Origin: Nymphaea colorata
Lineage: Eukaryota > Streptophyta > Magnoliopsida > Nymphaeales > Nymphaeaceae
DNA: 60,000 nucleotides
Assembly (NCBI RefSeq): GCF_008831285.2
Contig: NC_045138.2
Span: forward strand, 19,875,934 to 19,935,933
Direction of reading: 5' to 3'
Under the pieces are notes generated by a model. It was not told the origin of the DNA, made no database searches, and was given only the letters and a program-made list of their open reading frames with translations. Below are positions 36,324 through 51,000 of the stretch, piece by piece. Positions within the stretch are counted from its first letter, which is position 1. Each line of letters opens with the position of its first letter. The position numbers were made by a program, and so were the translations under genes.

Positions 36324-38995
36324 ATGAGGTGTCCTTCTCTCTCTCTCTCTCTCTCTTTCTCTGTGTGTGTCTGTAGTTTATTATTTTGTATTTTGATGTC
36401 TTTTGGGAGATGGATGGTAGGACCGTACACGCTGATTAGGTTGTCGTTTGTTGTCAATGATTAGATTTTTCAGCGGGTTTCTTTTGTCGCTTGTGGATAA
36501 ACTTTGTCTTTTACGGTTAGACTAAAGTATGAGTTCGTAGTCCTTGCTTTCTCATTTTTAGATTCGTTAAAGTGTCATGCTTTCTGAGGACATGGTTTTG
36601 TCTACGTCTTTGTGATTCAATGGATGTGCTTGTTTTCCATTTTCGGTTGGAATTGTAGGTCCAGTCTAAATTATGAGTTATTGTTCTAGTTGGAAAGTTC
36701 AAATTTCAACGGGGATTGGTTTTCGGTTTTGTTTTGGCGCTTCACGTTTATCTTCTCGCTTTTACCATTCTAGCTGAGGGGTAGCGGTAGGTAACGAGAC
36801 AGTTCAGTATGTGTGGAAAGTTATACGAAATAAATCATACACTCTTTATAGTTTGCTACTTGCCTAGATTTTGGTTTCTATTTTGACAGCCTTATAGAAG
36901 TTGCTTACTTCTCACGTTTTCCCACGCTTTCAGTAGCTAGTATGCTTCAAAATTAGAAACTTCAGAAAATTTCCATAAGGAAAGAATAGTTAGTATGGTT
37001 GTTAGGTTGTCATGGCAAGGCTAAGGGCGCAATTAAATTTAAAGAGAAAATCTCATTGATCATGCACGAGATGCATCCATGTCGTCGGTAATACTGAGAA
37101 AACCACGGTGCACAGGAAAAACACTAGTAACACAGAAACACATGGGCAATTTTGGAAGAGTAAAAGTTAGAGATAGAAGGCACGATATTTTGCTAAGAAC
37201 TGAAGGCTAGAGCTCGTGCAACATGACATTTTCCTCCAACGAATAAACACTTATTAGTTTTGCAAAATTTTTTAAGACGGTTTTGTCTATGTAAGCCTCA
37301 TAATGGTTATACTAAATCGAGTACATAGAATGGTCTTAACTCCATCGAGAACCGCCGATCTCCAAGAAGATTGAGGGTATACGTTATAAACTTATGAATA
37401 TTCAACAGGGACGTTGATGTAGGAACCCAATTAGTCCAATTCCGAAGGCTATGTATTGATTGAACCATATGGCCCTGCATGTGGTCGTTGGAACCCTTGC
37501 ACATTCTGCACATTCTCTTCTTTTCATTCTCTTCTCTTGATGGTCCTACTCCATAAAAAAATTGCACTTTAAAATGTTAGTCTTTCTCTCTATCTTTTTG
37601 CAAGTGCTTTATTTGTCAAACATTTATGCAATATCTTGCTGGCTACCCTGTAGAAGGTCAATTTCTCGTTCTCTTCTTTGTAATCAATGCAAAAACCCGA
37701 TGGTGATGGATTGCTCTTATATTACTGCCATTTTGTTGGGTAGCTGATTTTTAATGAAGATCAGTGCAACAAATTCTTTTCATCTCATTATGTTTTCCTA
37801 CTTTGATTGCTGCAGTCGCCATCCTGAGGTCCTCTGGGCACAACGTTCTGATAAAGTGTTCCTGACAATTGCCTTACCAGATGCAAAGAACGTCTCTGTG
37901 AAAGCTGAGGCTAGTGGATTGTTTAGCTTTTCGGCATTAGGCATTCATGACGAATCTTTTGACTTCACTTTGGAGCTTTACGGAGCAATAGTTCCTGAGG
38001 TTTCCTTTTTTGGCTTTTCTGTTTTAGTTTATGTCCTCTTTGTTTACTTGTTAAAAGTTCGTTATATTTCCATACAGTTTTAGCATAACTTATTTCCTGA
38101 AATTAGAAGCTTATATTGTGTTTCTTTGTTTTCTTAATCCACAATAGGACCAGCCAACATTACTGTCTTGGCCATATAAAATTAGTTACCCTTGAAAGGT
38201 TTCTAAAATATCAAGCAGTTAACAAAAAAGCCTCAAGATTGAGCTGGTCATATTTTTTGAAGCATAACCTGCAGGACTGTATGTTTGTGATAACTTGAGG
38301 GGCAATTTAGGCCTGGATGGCATATGCTCTTTTGATAGCGAGGGACTGATAGTGGTGTTGTACTCCTTTCTGGAATGTCTGCCAGTATTCCAGATCTTCT
38401 CACTATATACAGAAATGCATATGATTGTCCCAAATATCTTTCTCGGGTTTTTGTCAGCAAATTCAAAATACATTAAAAATGATTTTTTTCTTCTGAAAAT
38501 TGGAGATCATGTGATAATGTTGTGAAAACTATTTTTTGGGCAATACTTTCAAAAGATTGTGATTATTTTTTTGTTTTATTCTATTTTGCTGAGATTATCA
38601 CTATGTGTATATATATAAACTATAAAGCCAATGCTGTTGGGCTGGATAGATGACTGAAAAAAATTTATCGCCGAAAGGACCATAGGTTGTCACTAAAACC
38701 TCCATAAAGTGTTGCTGCACCATAAGCCGTTGCTAGTACTTATGTAGTAGCTGTTTTTTAATAATAAATTTTAAAATTTTAGTCATCTAGCAATATCTGT
38801 CATTTGGCATGATTAAATATTCCTATATGGTTAAAAATTTAAAATCCATTGCTAAAAAACACCATTATTCATTGATAAAAACACCATGAACTGTTGCTGC
38901 ATCATAAACTATCACTAATGTTCATATGACAACTGTTTTTAATGACCGATTTTTAATTTTTAGTCATCCAACAACAACTCATGCATGACAGCATA

Positions 38996-39054
<59 letters not shown>

Positions 39055-41360
39055 TGAAATCTACCAGTTGTCTAAATATTTAAAAGCCATGGCTAAATGC
39101 ATTACAAACCATTATTAAAAACACCCTAAACCATCAGTATATCATAAACCACTGCTATTGCTCCATTGCATGGTGTTTCCAACAATGGTTTTTATAGTGT
39201 CACGAATCTTTTTAGTACTGGTTCTCACTTTTCTCACACTAAGACAATAATCTTTGTTTGCAGAATAATAAACTAAGTATTGGATTGAGAAATATACTCT
39301 GCATAATTGCTAAAGAGCAAAAAGGATGGTGGAAAAGGTTGGTGAAGTTGGACGGAAATCTTCCTTTTGTCAAGGTTGATTGGAACAGATGGTGTGATGA
39401 AGATGAAGAGGAAACATCCAAACGTAAGTTGCTGTAATAGGATTTGTATTTGCTAGAATGGTAAAAAAGATGGATCTTTTGTTCTGCTTGCTATCCTCAG
39501 TGTGAATAGAAATGCACTTGTAAGTGGCTTCTTTCATGTTGTTTGCTAGCTATGATAAGTTATGAGTTTGAATATTTATTTTATGCTTTTCAAGCAGAAG
39601 CTGAATTGCACTTGTAAGTGGCTACTTTCATGTTGTTTGCTAGCTATGATAAGTTATGAGTTTAAATATTTATTTTATGCTTTTCAAGCAGAAGCTGAAT
39701 TGCACTTGTAAGTGGCTACTTTCATGTTGTTTGCTAGCTATGATAAGTTATGAGTTTGAATATTTATTTTATGCTTTTCAAGAATTCATAGTTCTTACGA
39801 AAAGTAAAGCTTGGGTTTTACCTTTAGGAGATTATTTGTATTGCATGCAAAAATTCACACAAATATTATCAGTATTTATTCAGCTTCAGAGCTGTTTTTT
39901 GAAGCACTTAGTATTCTATTCTGGATGATGGAAAAATGTTGTCTGTTCTGAATCTTCTGATGTATTTATGAATTATCGAGTTATGGTTTTCTTAGCAGCT
40001 TTCATCATTTGTCAACATCTCCATACACCAGGCATTTTCCAAGCTAATAGATTACTTGTTGCATTGAAATATCTGCTTCACTTTGTAGGGAGCAACCATG
40101 TGGTTGGAACAGGTCAAAGGTCATCACTATGGCCTATGGGTACAGGTTACTTTACCAATGTTTGAGCTGGTAGATGTCGAGATGATGACCTTGTGTAACC
40201 CAACCATCAGAGTGTGCATTCACTGTGTGATTTGCTGCTCCTCTGAAATTGGCTTCTTTTTGCTGTCCTTGAAAAGAATGTTGTGTTCATCTGTGCTTCA
40301 AGTTGTGCATATAGAGTGGCAGTTACTGTGCAAGTTTCATTGTTCTGATTTGGTGTATTCTATTTTACAGCTGATATTCCTGTGATTGAGACCGTTGAAG
40401 ACTCCATGGTATGTTTGCATTGTTCCTTGTTTTGTAACTTTGTTACTGTATGTTCTTTTGTGAGTTACTTATTTTTACCCGCTTACACATTTCCAAACGA
40501 CAGAAACGTGTCAAAGAAGATGAGGAGAGCGATGACGAAGGAATGCTTTGTAAGTTAACATAGGCTCTTATTTTACACGTACTCTGTATGCTTATGCCTG
40601 CTATTTGGATGCCTTGCATAAATAGACATGCACCATAGGGGATAACAAACAGACAGTCCTACTTATCGGAGATGCCCTCTGAAGCTATACAAATTACAAA
40701 TGAAGGAAGTTGTCACGCAGATGAAGGTTTTGGACAGTTATTTATTTTCTGCAGTTCATACTGGGCCTGGATTTGAAAATGTGCAGGTCCAAAAGCCCTA
40801 GTCGCACTACTGCATGGTTTAAGGAGGCTGTTTATTTGTATGAACAACGCTCAAGTTGGTGAAGAAAAGGCATGATTATTGAAACATCAATTGTTACCTG
40901 GCATTCCTGGGGAAATGTCAAGCAACGAACCACCTGACGTTTGTTGCTAGGCTTAACGCTTATTTGTCTCTAGTTGCCTATATGTCTGATAATATCATTA
41001 AGCATCAGTTACGTTGTCTTTATGCTGTCAACCATGATGTGCTTTCCATGTCCCATTCGTTTCTTTTGGGTTTAAGTTCATATGCATTGCCCCGATGTAG
41101 ATACGAGTAATGTTTTCTTAACTGTCACCATGTTCATCATGAAGCAACTCGTTTTTTGGCATGCTTATAAATTTGTCACTTGTTGCTGTTCACGTGCTAC
41201 CGTTCTTTAGTTCATCTTTTCTCCAAACTCAGTTCTCCATAATGAGTCATATTAGCTGTTGACACTGCTTCTGGTTCAGTAATTTGTTCTCTTTGCTCGT
41301 TTCCTGCTCCCATTTTAATCTACAGATCTCCCAGACTTGGAGAGGGCAAGAGATGATTGA
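36324..41360 (+). CDS. p23-type HSP90 co-chaperone, 6 exons
   Basis: A CS-domain cytosolic co-chaperone that binds ATP-bound HSP90 and modulates its cycle. Exons: 36324-36328 (only ATGAG), 37816-37999, 39264-39423, 40371-40408, 40504-40549, 41326-41360. All are GT-AG and phases agree, 468 nt, 155 aa. The protein opens [20 protein letters not shown], the conserved start of plant p23, and continues with [29 protein letters not shown] and WWKRL, then [13 protein letters not shown] at the domain end. An acidic tail ([11 protein letters not shown]) leads to [12 protein letters not shown]. The short tail without a Gly/Met-rich extension fits the p23-2 type (Arabidopsis At3g03773) rather than p23-1. 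The 5-nt first coding exon is fixed by the MSRHPE motif and by phase. Intron 1 starts in a (CT)n tract. Confidence 0.95.
38640..39190. repeat. CCATAAA-type repeat inside p23 intron 2
   Basis: Three successive diverged units carry GTTGCTGCACCATAAGCC-like and TTTTTAGTCATCCAACAA-like phrases, with (TA)n at 38998-39042 between the second and third. The same family is at 32060-32440 and in part at 27290-27400. Confidence 0.65.
39514..39782. repeat. 94-bp tandem repeat, 2.9 copies, p23 intron 3
   Basis: Units start GCACTTGTAAGTGGCT at 39514, 39608 and 39702, an exact 94-bp period. The third is cut after 81 bp. Copies are almost identical, indicating recent slippage or unequal exchange. Each unit contains a splice-donor-like TTGTAAGT. 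Confidence 0.95.
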
Positions 41361-42872
41361 TCGGAAAGGATTTGCTCAATAAATGGTCGATATGAGCGTT
41401 CAGTGAAGATGGGGCAAATGATCAGGGGAGGGTCAGCGCCTTTCTTTGTTTTTGCTTGCAAACTTAGTATATATAGCAATACCAAACCACAGGTGTAAGA
41501 ATCTAATTTATGTTTAGCATGTGCCAATCTCTTCTTCGCTTTGTTACGTAGAGAAACTACTGTACTTCTCGGTAGGGCACAAAATGACACATCCAAGGGA
41601 TGAAAACGGGCATCTGATTTTCACTTGTACACTAGGATGTCCTGTCCTGTCCTGTCCATCCACTAAAGTTAACTTCAACTTAAGAAAAGATGAAGCTATG
41701 TGCTACCCATATTCATGGCTATTTATCCTGTACCTTCAGCTAGATAGATGTTAACTTCCCATAAATGAGCTGGAGGTAGACTCCGTAATTTATTAACAAA
41801 GAACAGATATGTACAACGCCAAAAATGGGATGCAGAGCATCAATTGTGGCACAGCTAAAACAGAAAGAAGAGAAACCACATATCTGCAAAACGATGCTGA
41901 AACCAGACTGTCAACAGGACCTATGGAATCTCACTGAAGCACTATACAAAAAGAAAACTATGGCGATGCTACATCTGAGCCAAAGCTGTTAGAAATTAGT
42001 CTACCCTGGTTCAAAACTGCCATCCATGATACCACGTCTCTTGCTGGTGTTTGAAACAGCTTCTATATAAAGAAGTCTTCTGCAACAGCTTCTATAGAAA
42101 GAAAATCTATTAGATACTTGCAAGTGTGGAATTAGCTATCGTAAGTTTTTCCACTTGTTTGGGATAGGCCTGCGGCCTTTCATTTCCCTCGCAGTTTTTT
42201 TTCCAACTGCTATATTGTTCGAATTGCTGAAATGTTAAATGTCTGGATACCATTTTACCTTACCAATAGGATACTTCCTTTTCGGTAGTTTCATAAAGTG
42301 GCTAAATTCATTCAAGACACACCTTCCCCCGTTGACAAATATTGAACCACATTGACAACTGCTATACATTCAGCTAACAGACTTGATTGAAGAACGCCTC
42401 AGAAGCATACAAATTGCTAATATATTGTGGTTGCTTCATTTATAATAACTCATTATTCGTTCAAGGTGCATGGCCACTTTATGTATGTACATTCCTTCAA
42501 TTACAAGTATGCACATGATCATGCACGTCCAGGCACATCTGTGACCACACAAATACAGACATCTGCCTTCAATCTTCCATGAGGCAAGTCTACCAGGTGG
42601 TGCCAATGTGCAGCCCAAATTATCTTGTCGCTGAAGCTGTTAACGTTCTATGCAAGAAGCCAGTGTGGATGCACAAACACATGATTCAGTGAGGTGTTAC
42701 GCTTCATGTTTGTCTTGGGTTGCCGATTCATTGCAACCGAATCAGATTGCCTTGCATCACCCGTTCCACATGGTTGAAGTGTTGGGATGCTACAAATGCT
42801 TGCCCTCCTCCATGCTGGAGATGGCAATAAATCTCTGTCTGTGACAAGAAATTCTCGTTGTTTGAGTATCAT
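41361..42872. other. convergent intergenic region and 3' UTRs
   Basis: It lies between the stop codons of the p23 gene (plus) and the helicase (minus). An AATAAA at 41379-41384 is only 19 bp after the p23 stop, so the true polyadenylation signal may lie further on. CCTGTCCTGTCCTGTCC is a short tandem at about 41640. No additional gene is seen. Confidence 0.5.
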
Positions 42873-45044
42873 TCAACTTCTTCGGTGCTTTGATTTCCTG
42901 GGCTTGGTGAGCAGCTTAAACATGTTCTCAGTGAGGTCTGGAGGCGAATCATCTTCTTCATCCTTCTTATCAGAAGTCTGTGTCAACCATCCTAAGGCCT
43001 CAATGGCCGCATCCCTCTCTGCAAGCTGTTTGTTCCTTTTTGGTTTTCCTACGAACTGCATTCCCTTGAACTCCACCAATGCCCTGAACTCGTTGGTCCT
43101 AAGATGCTTAGTCTTGTATCTAGGAGGTGTATGACCAGCCCTCATCAGGAGAGTTTGAAGTAAGCTTTTAGGGTTTGTGTGATGTTTGATACTTGAATTC
43201 GCATCAGAAGGCCTTTTCTTGGATTCACGGCCAAACACAAACCTTCCTTCACATTGGTCGGCCGATACCAACTCTTGCACTGCAAGCATAAGGTATTTGC
43301 CCACTTTGTGAATGTCCAGAGTTGGATCTTCAAGCTGCGACATGGCAACACATGAGAGAGAGTGCATGCCCGCAAGAAACAAACAATTCAAAGGATCCAT
43401 GATCAGTTAAAAATCAATAAGATTTTAGGCTGAATAATTGCAAATCCAAACAGGAAAGAAACAAATTATTCCTGAAAAGTTGGGCTCACCTTTCTTTGCA
43501 TAAGCTTATCCAGCTCCTCCTTGAGGTTCCAATACAACTCTGCCATACTTGGTTCCATGAAGAGATCAATATAGCCTTCCAACATTTTCAAGTGTCCAGC
43601 CTACATAAAGCCACACCATTTATGCCCGGCTCAAAAGAATCAAAGCTGGCGAACAATGCACACATAAAAAGGCAACAAAATATTTACCATAGACCCACGA
43701 GTAATAATCCCCCCAAAGAGGATCAATATGGAGTCGGATATTCCAGTGGAATCACGTATAAACACAGCATTAACCTTCACTTTTTCGCTGAAAACGAGCC
43801 AAGGGTATGGGATTGTCTGATACCGTGAATTTACAGAGTTCTGAAAGGTCAGTATACGTGTCAGTGAAGCTGCAACCATCAAGAAAATTGAAGAACCTTT
43901 TAGTTCCATTGGTCTTTCAAATTTTACTCACAACATATAGTAGAACTTGGCCATCATCCATTGTTTTGAATGACATGGATTTTTCTCTGTGCTGCACATA
44001 GGTTTTGGAACAAAATTAGACAACTTGGACATTAGATTCGTGTTCAAACTGTGAAGCAAGCAAGTTGCGCTTACCACTACAGAAACTATGCCAGGAAAGA
44101 GGCCAGAACAGATGACAGCACGAACCAGTGACTGATTATGACTCAAGCTATTGCAGATGTTAGCATCACCATCTAACAAGCCCGCATCCTTTAGGATGAA
44201 GTTAAACTGCTTTCGAAGAGAATGGATGGCTTGAAATGTCTGAGCAGACAAAAAGTTCCTCCAACAATATTCATAAGCCGAACCTTCCCTGTCTGCATCT
44301 TTCCACCCTTCATAAGCACGGACAAGAGCCATATGATCACTGTAGTCCTTGGCAGAGAATCTTGATTTTGCTGTTCCTGCTAGCTAAACAAAAGAAATCC
44401 ATAATGTCATAGTTGTTCATAATTGGCTACACAAGAAGAAATATCTAACTTTGTTATTTTGAGAAAATGACAGAAATCAAGGTTAACTTGACAATATAAC
44501 CTTCTTAATATAGGAAACATCACAACCAACTAAAAGGAGAAGCTAAACATATATTGAAATAAAATACTTGTAAAAGGTAACAAAGTAGCAAGTCAAAAAA
44601 TGGAACGCAGGAACTAAGCAGACACCAGAATCTATGATCTGAGGATCAAACGAGAGATGAGAACATAGTCCACATAAAGGCTCCAAAACAGGAAAAGGTA
44701 CTTTTTTCAACTTAGCTTTATATACTACCCTTTTACCTTTTCCCTGGCATTCATATTTATTCTCAATCTGGTATGCTCACAGCCTATTTAACTCACAATT
44801 GTTGCATGATAGCTAAGTGTGAAAATTCTCTTCATAAGAGTAATGAAAAATAAACTCGCATACCCAGGAAATGGCAACCATGTGAAATTCTGCATTCAAC
44901 AAAATAATGACATCCACCAAATCACAACAAATGTTGTCATATTTGATAAAAAGCAGTTTCAGTGAACAGCATCAAACCCATCAATATCAAGAGAAGGCTA
45001 CCAAGTCTTTTGGTGATAAAAGACAAAGCTAGCAATATACTTAA

Positions 45045-45087
<43 letters not shown>

Positions 45088-48000
45088 AGTTGGAAAAGTT
45101 ACCAATCATAAACTTACCTCTTTCTTATCTTGGGGTAACAGAAATGGATCCCTCATGCTCAATCCAGCAACAATTGTAAGAACTGGGTCAAGGCAACGAA
45201 AGACTGCACCCATTATAAGCATCTTGCCAAGCTTTGGATCAACAGGAAGCATCGACAAATATCGCCCTTCAAAATAAAAGGTACTAGTAAAGACTCGAGC
45301 ATTGTCAAAGGCTCACTGATTCTAAAAGCATTATTGTAGTACACTGATGGTTCAACTGAAAACCCATTCACCATGTAAAAACTCACCAAGATTTGTTAAA
45401 TTCTCCTTTTCATCCAGAGCTCCAATCAGCTTCAGAAAATCAATTGCATTTCGAACCTGAACAAAATCTGAAATTTATTTCACAAAAAATACATAATTTC
45501 CTAAATTTTGTAGTTAAATATGAAACTTTTTAGAGACCATCAGAATCTGTAAATCTAGACGACAGATTGAAAACATAATATTTACAAATTCACAGTTTGA
45601 AATGTGAAGGCTTCATAACCAAAATTAGGAATTTGTCACTTGTTTATATTCCAAGAAAGGAGCTTTCACTTAAAAGGCTGATCAAAATACAGGAAAACCT
45701 TTATCAATTAGAAACTGCAGCATGAAATTTATCAAGATTACTCACAGCGAGAGGTTCTGGTGGCTGTAAAGCAGCAGACAAGAACTCAGCAATACTGCCG
45801 ACCTGCAAACTTTTAATTTGCAAGCAAAGAGAATTTAAGGGAGTTCTAAGAAGCTCTGGAAGTTGATATTCTGCAAAAGCATCATACATGCATCTTGGAT
45901 ATAAGTGATAGCATTCTCCTGGTTGAACACGACCAGCTCTGCCCCTCCTCTGTTTAACAAAATATCCACAAAAAAGGGAAAAGCGAAATATGAAGTAAAA
46001 GTTAAATGAATATCATCTGAAAAGTAAAAGGAATCATCAAGCATTATCTAAATAAACAGCAACTCTTGTGCATAAAACGATAAAAATTACATCACATTAG
46101 CAAAGAAATATAGGTAGCACTAATCTTACCTGACGTGCAGATGCTTTAGATATCCAGGAAGGAAGCAAACATGGGGTATTGTTTAAAGCATCATAAGAGG
46201 TCTCTTTCGCTTTACCGCAATCAACCACAAAGACGATATCGTTGATAGTTATACTAGCCTCAGCCATATTTGTAGCCAGAACTATTTTGCGTACATTAGG
46301 TGGAGGTCTCTCAAAGATAATTTTCTGCATGGAATATCAATAAGAGAGAATAACAGATGCAAAAAATTACAACTTGAAAATAAGGACTATTTTTCATGCT
46401 AATGCAATATATTTAGCATTCATACAATATTGTCCAATTAATCAACTTCTGCTCCAACTAATAGTAGCAGTTCCAAGCAGGGAAAAGGGAATAAAGCAGA
46501 AGCATCCTACTGTTGTTCAGGCTAACTGTGTTGGATTGTAAAAGAAAAGTGACAAACAAAGTGCAAATTTTTCAACCAAGATAGAAACAAACATCACTAT
46601 ATCCACTTCCATACCTTATCACCAACCCATTTTGCCTTTTCAAAAGAGAGATAAGCAGATAGACAACTGAAGGGGCTTTAGCAGAATGACAGGACAACAA
46701 AATTCATGGCCAAAGAAGCAATGAGAAAAGGAAGAATGCAATCAACACAGCATTCCCTTAGATACATGATGCTCAAAATTTTCCTATAAACAATTCAAAT
46801 AGAATTAAAAGGAGGCCCAGGATTGAAGCCACTTTAGCAGAATAAAAAAAACCATGACCATTTGAAGTAGATAGAACGAAGAGTATGACATCAATATAAA
46901 GAGCAGCTCAATAAAATTTATAATGGAAACAAGGTATAATCAAGAACTAGATAGAAGGAAAAAAAAGATGAAGCATGAGCACATATGATGCAGAACTCAA
47001 CATACCTGCTCTGAAGTAGCCATTGAACCATGACATGAAAGCAAAAGAACCCTGTTTGGATCTCCTAATAATGGATGTGCTTTCAGCTGATCTCGCAAAG
47101 AACTGATATCATCCCATCCAGTCATAAACACTAGAACAGCCCCAGGTCTTTCCTTTCTGCATATATGGCATAGGACAGCCTCGATGAGATTGAATCCTAT
47201 GCAATCTGGAGTCCAAGAAGCTAAAGAGTCCCGTGTTCTTGAACTATAGTTTTCAAAATTAGCTTTTGAAAGAGCATCCTGCATATCAGACAATTAAAAA
47301 CAAGCCTTAGTATGTGGCTTACCATGAGATTTCCTGTGAAACTTGACTAGAAATACCTCAGCTAGTGAACTGAGCTGATTTTTTTTCTTTCGTGTCAATA
47401 GCTGTCTCTGTGTTTTCCACAATTTATCTTGGCCATAATCATCAACTTGGTTAAATGAAGTCAGTTTGTATCCAGTTTTCTCTAGTATATCTTCCAGATA
47501 ATATGCACTTACGGGATATGTGAAACCCTGTAAATAAAAGTGAAGGATTTAAAAAAAATCAGTACTTAAGCACAACCAAACATGTCTATATTATGTCATT
47601 ATGAATGCAAGGACATAAAAAGTTGATGGACCAAACCATACCCAAAAACAGACACAGTTATTTGTAGGTTAAACCCAAGTCAGAGTCCTTATGGGACTTG
47701 ACTTTTGGGCCTGGAACTAGGCATCATCCTGACCCGACTAAGATAGGACCTCCATGGAATCATGGATCAATCATTTGCTGCCAATGCCAATATATAGCCA
47801 CAGGCAAGATAAACAAGGACTAGCCAAGGGTTCCCAAAATCAGCAGCCTAAAAGTGAAATGTCAACCGTAGTATGTGACATCACCATATCTATATTCTTG
47901 CCTTTGTTCCAACAGAACAGAATAAACTAGATCCAAATATCCTGACAAGTGTTCTATGTGTTCACTTGGATCCTGTAAGTCCAAAGGACAGATTACATTT

Positions 48001-51000
48001 TTTATATACAGAGGATCCTACTCCTGAAGGTTCATGAAGGGACCATTCCTACGTATATGAAGATTTTACGTTTATTAAGAACTTTCCAATACCACAATGT
48101 TCACCTCATCAATTGCCATTTGATGACGCGATCAGCTGTCGCATAAGCACATAAACTGTGTTCCAGAAATGGAAAGCCCAAGCAAGTTGTAACTTGACAG
48201 AGATTATTTACAGTACAGACATCATCATTTGTTTTCAGCAATGTGAACTTGTAAGAGCCTCATTTAATTAATCAATTAACGTTAGGATTTGAGAAATAAA
48301 AACTACTAGTTCCCTTTCATAACTTTTGTGTGGTTATTGAGAAATAAAAACTACTAGTTCCCTTTCATAACTTTTGTGTTCATGAATAAGCTAGTTATTG
48401 ACATTTCTAGAGAACAAATAATAATCTAGATCAGTACTATCAGCTTACTGGAATATGAGTCATTGGTGCTCCATAAAAGAAATTTGAGAATAACTCTGCA
48501 TTCAGAGTTGCACTCATTAAGACCAATCTCAAGTCCCTCCGGCGTGGAAGAAGATCCTTCAACACAATAAGCAAGAAATCTGCATCAAGGAGGAAAAGAA
48601 AATAAAAAAAAAAAAAAACATATATTATGAACATTGTCTGTAAAAAACCAGACTGAAACAGTTAAACATGCAAATTTCAGCATACCTTCGTTCATTCCTC
48701 GCTCATGTATTTCATCAACGAAAACATGTGTTACACCATCCAGATTATGATCTACCAGCAAGCGTCTCAGCAGAATACCACTCGTACAAAAGAGCAGGTG
48801 TGTGTTTTTTCCCTTCATCCCCTCCAGTCGAACTTTGTAACCAACCTATCAGAAAAGCTCAGCTACATGCCCAAGGGTTGCTAACTAATTCATGAAACAG
48901 CAATGTGCACAGAATGCAGCAGTGCTTACAGATTCTCCCAGTTGCTCCCCTCTTTCTGCAGCAACTCTCTCTGCAACTGCCATGGCTGATATTCTTCGTG
49001 GCTGTGTACAAATAATATTACAGAATGCTCCACGACCTGACTCAATTTCAGATTCAAGAATGTACTGGGGAAGTTGAGTTGTTTTTCCACACCCAGTCTC
49101 CCCAGAGACCACAATGACCTGAAACAGTAATCAGCAAATTCAAACCTTTGGGCTATAGCTGGAATGCTGAATGAGCAGAAAACTTATGCCTTCACAGCCA
49201 ACTGAACTCAAGAAAGAAAAAAAGACAAAAAAGACACTATAAAAAAGCATTAATCAATGTTGAATTTCCAACAATATAGCCACCTGAAACAAACATAATG
49301 TCAAATGCAAAACTGACACAAGAATACATGCCCCTACTGTCAGTGCATGTCTTCTTAAATTACATAGTTGTGGCATCTATTTGCAATTTCTACTAATTCA
49401 TGCCAATTCACCCATTTTAGAGCACAACGACATTGGGGCAAGGATGAAGTTTTAGCAATACTTCCAAATGCCCCTTCTTCCTTTCATTTGCTTCAACAAC
49501 TTAGCAAGTTTAGCCTCATAAAGCCTTGCTGAGTATTAGATATGCTTAATTCAGAGCTGACACATACCATAAACGAACTGTGAAACTTTAGCATGGTTTT
49601 AAACATAGATCCCAGGAAATACATAATCTTCTAAGAAAACACGTTTTAGGTCTCAAATGTGTACATTCTTGTCCAAGGATGTCATATTCATCAGAATGTA
49701 AAACATGAACATCTCCACATACACTGAACAACAAAAACTTTCAGCAAGCATTTAAGGATTTGCTGATTGTTGAAAGTTGAAACTAGAAGAAAAATAACAT
49801 GATAGAGCAGGATAGTATTATCTCAGCCAGATACAAATTACATGTACTCCTTTTCCAATTTTAATGGACCAAAATTACAGAAAACAAATACCAATTATCA
49901 GGATTGACATTAAACTTTACATTGACATTGTCACGGGCTGACTCCTTCAGTCCGTGCTGTATAGACTCTCAGACACAGGGGAACAGACATACTGAAATGT
50001 AAAAATCTGAAACAGGATAACATCATCAACTGCAAACATTCTGTAACATAAGAGGCTTGGCTCCAAAACTAAACCTGATTACGTGCAATGGCAGAGAGCA
50101 AACGCTCCTTCTCCCTGTAAGCTGGAAGTGATTTCCTGAAAGCCATCATTTTCAGGCCCTCTGGTGATTCCTGTAGAGTTGGAGAACCATAAGTCAGAGG
50201 GATGGACAAGTCGATATGGGTTGTGTCAACCAGTGTCTCAACTGAAAAGTTCATTTTAACCTGCCATGATCTCTGAAGATTGCGCATTCTCACACTTCTT
50301 CTCTGGAGTATCTTTTCCCTAATTGATGCATCTGACATAGGGTCTTCATTCTCTTCAGTCAACACATCATCTTCAATCTCTTTAGTTAAAGTTTCATTTT
50401 CATTTGCATTACCACCACGGATACCTAAAGGGAACTGCATCCTGTCAACATGTTCCTGAAGCAAACCCTCCACTCTCCTTTGCAAGCTAAGTGGAATCAC
50501 AACCTGATGGAGTTCAGACATTAAAAGTAAATTCCACATAAATTTGACAGTTTGGTCAGTAGCTACTCATAAAATGGCAAACCACTACCTCTCTCTGTGG
50601 TCTCTTCTCATCCAGATCAGGCCTATAATTTGGCAAAGGAACCTTACTTGCAACTATCACCTTTCCATACTGTTCACTGCAAAGCAACCAATGTTTCAGC
50701 TAAACCTAGTATAAGAAGAAAATGAACAGAGAGATCACTCTCGGTCATCTATTAAGAAAACAACATCAAGGTGACAAGGACTGCCTCCCAATTTATGTCT
50801 TAGAACTTAAACAGTCTTGACTTAACGACCAAGCAAATTTTAGTATCAGGGCCACCTGCCCTGAAGTGGAAGCAAATGAGCACAGCCTTCCATATGCAGA
50901 GGTAGAACTTAGAACACCCTTCTGCAACCACTGGTCTTAGGAACATATGTTCCATGGTAGTCCCAATGATAAGAAATAATCGTGAATCACAAGTGTACCT

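Noticed and set aside
39514-39782. Evenly spaced repeats considered as a CRISPR-like array
   Set aside because: Whole 94-bp units are repeated with no unique spacers, inside a plant intron; it is a minisatellite.
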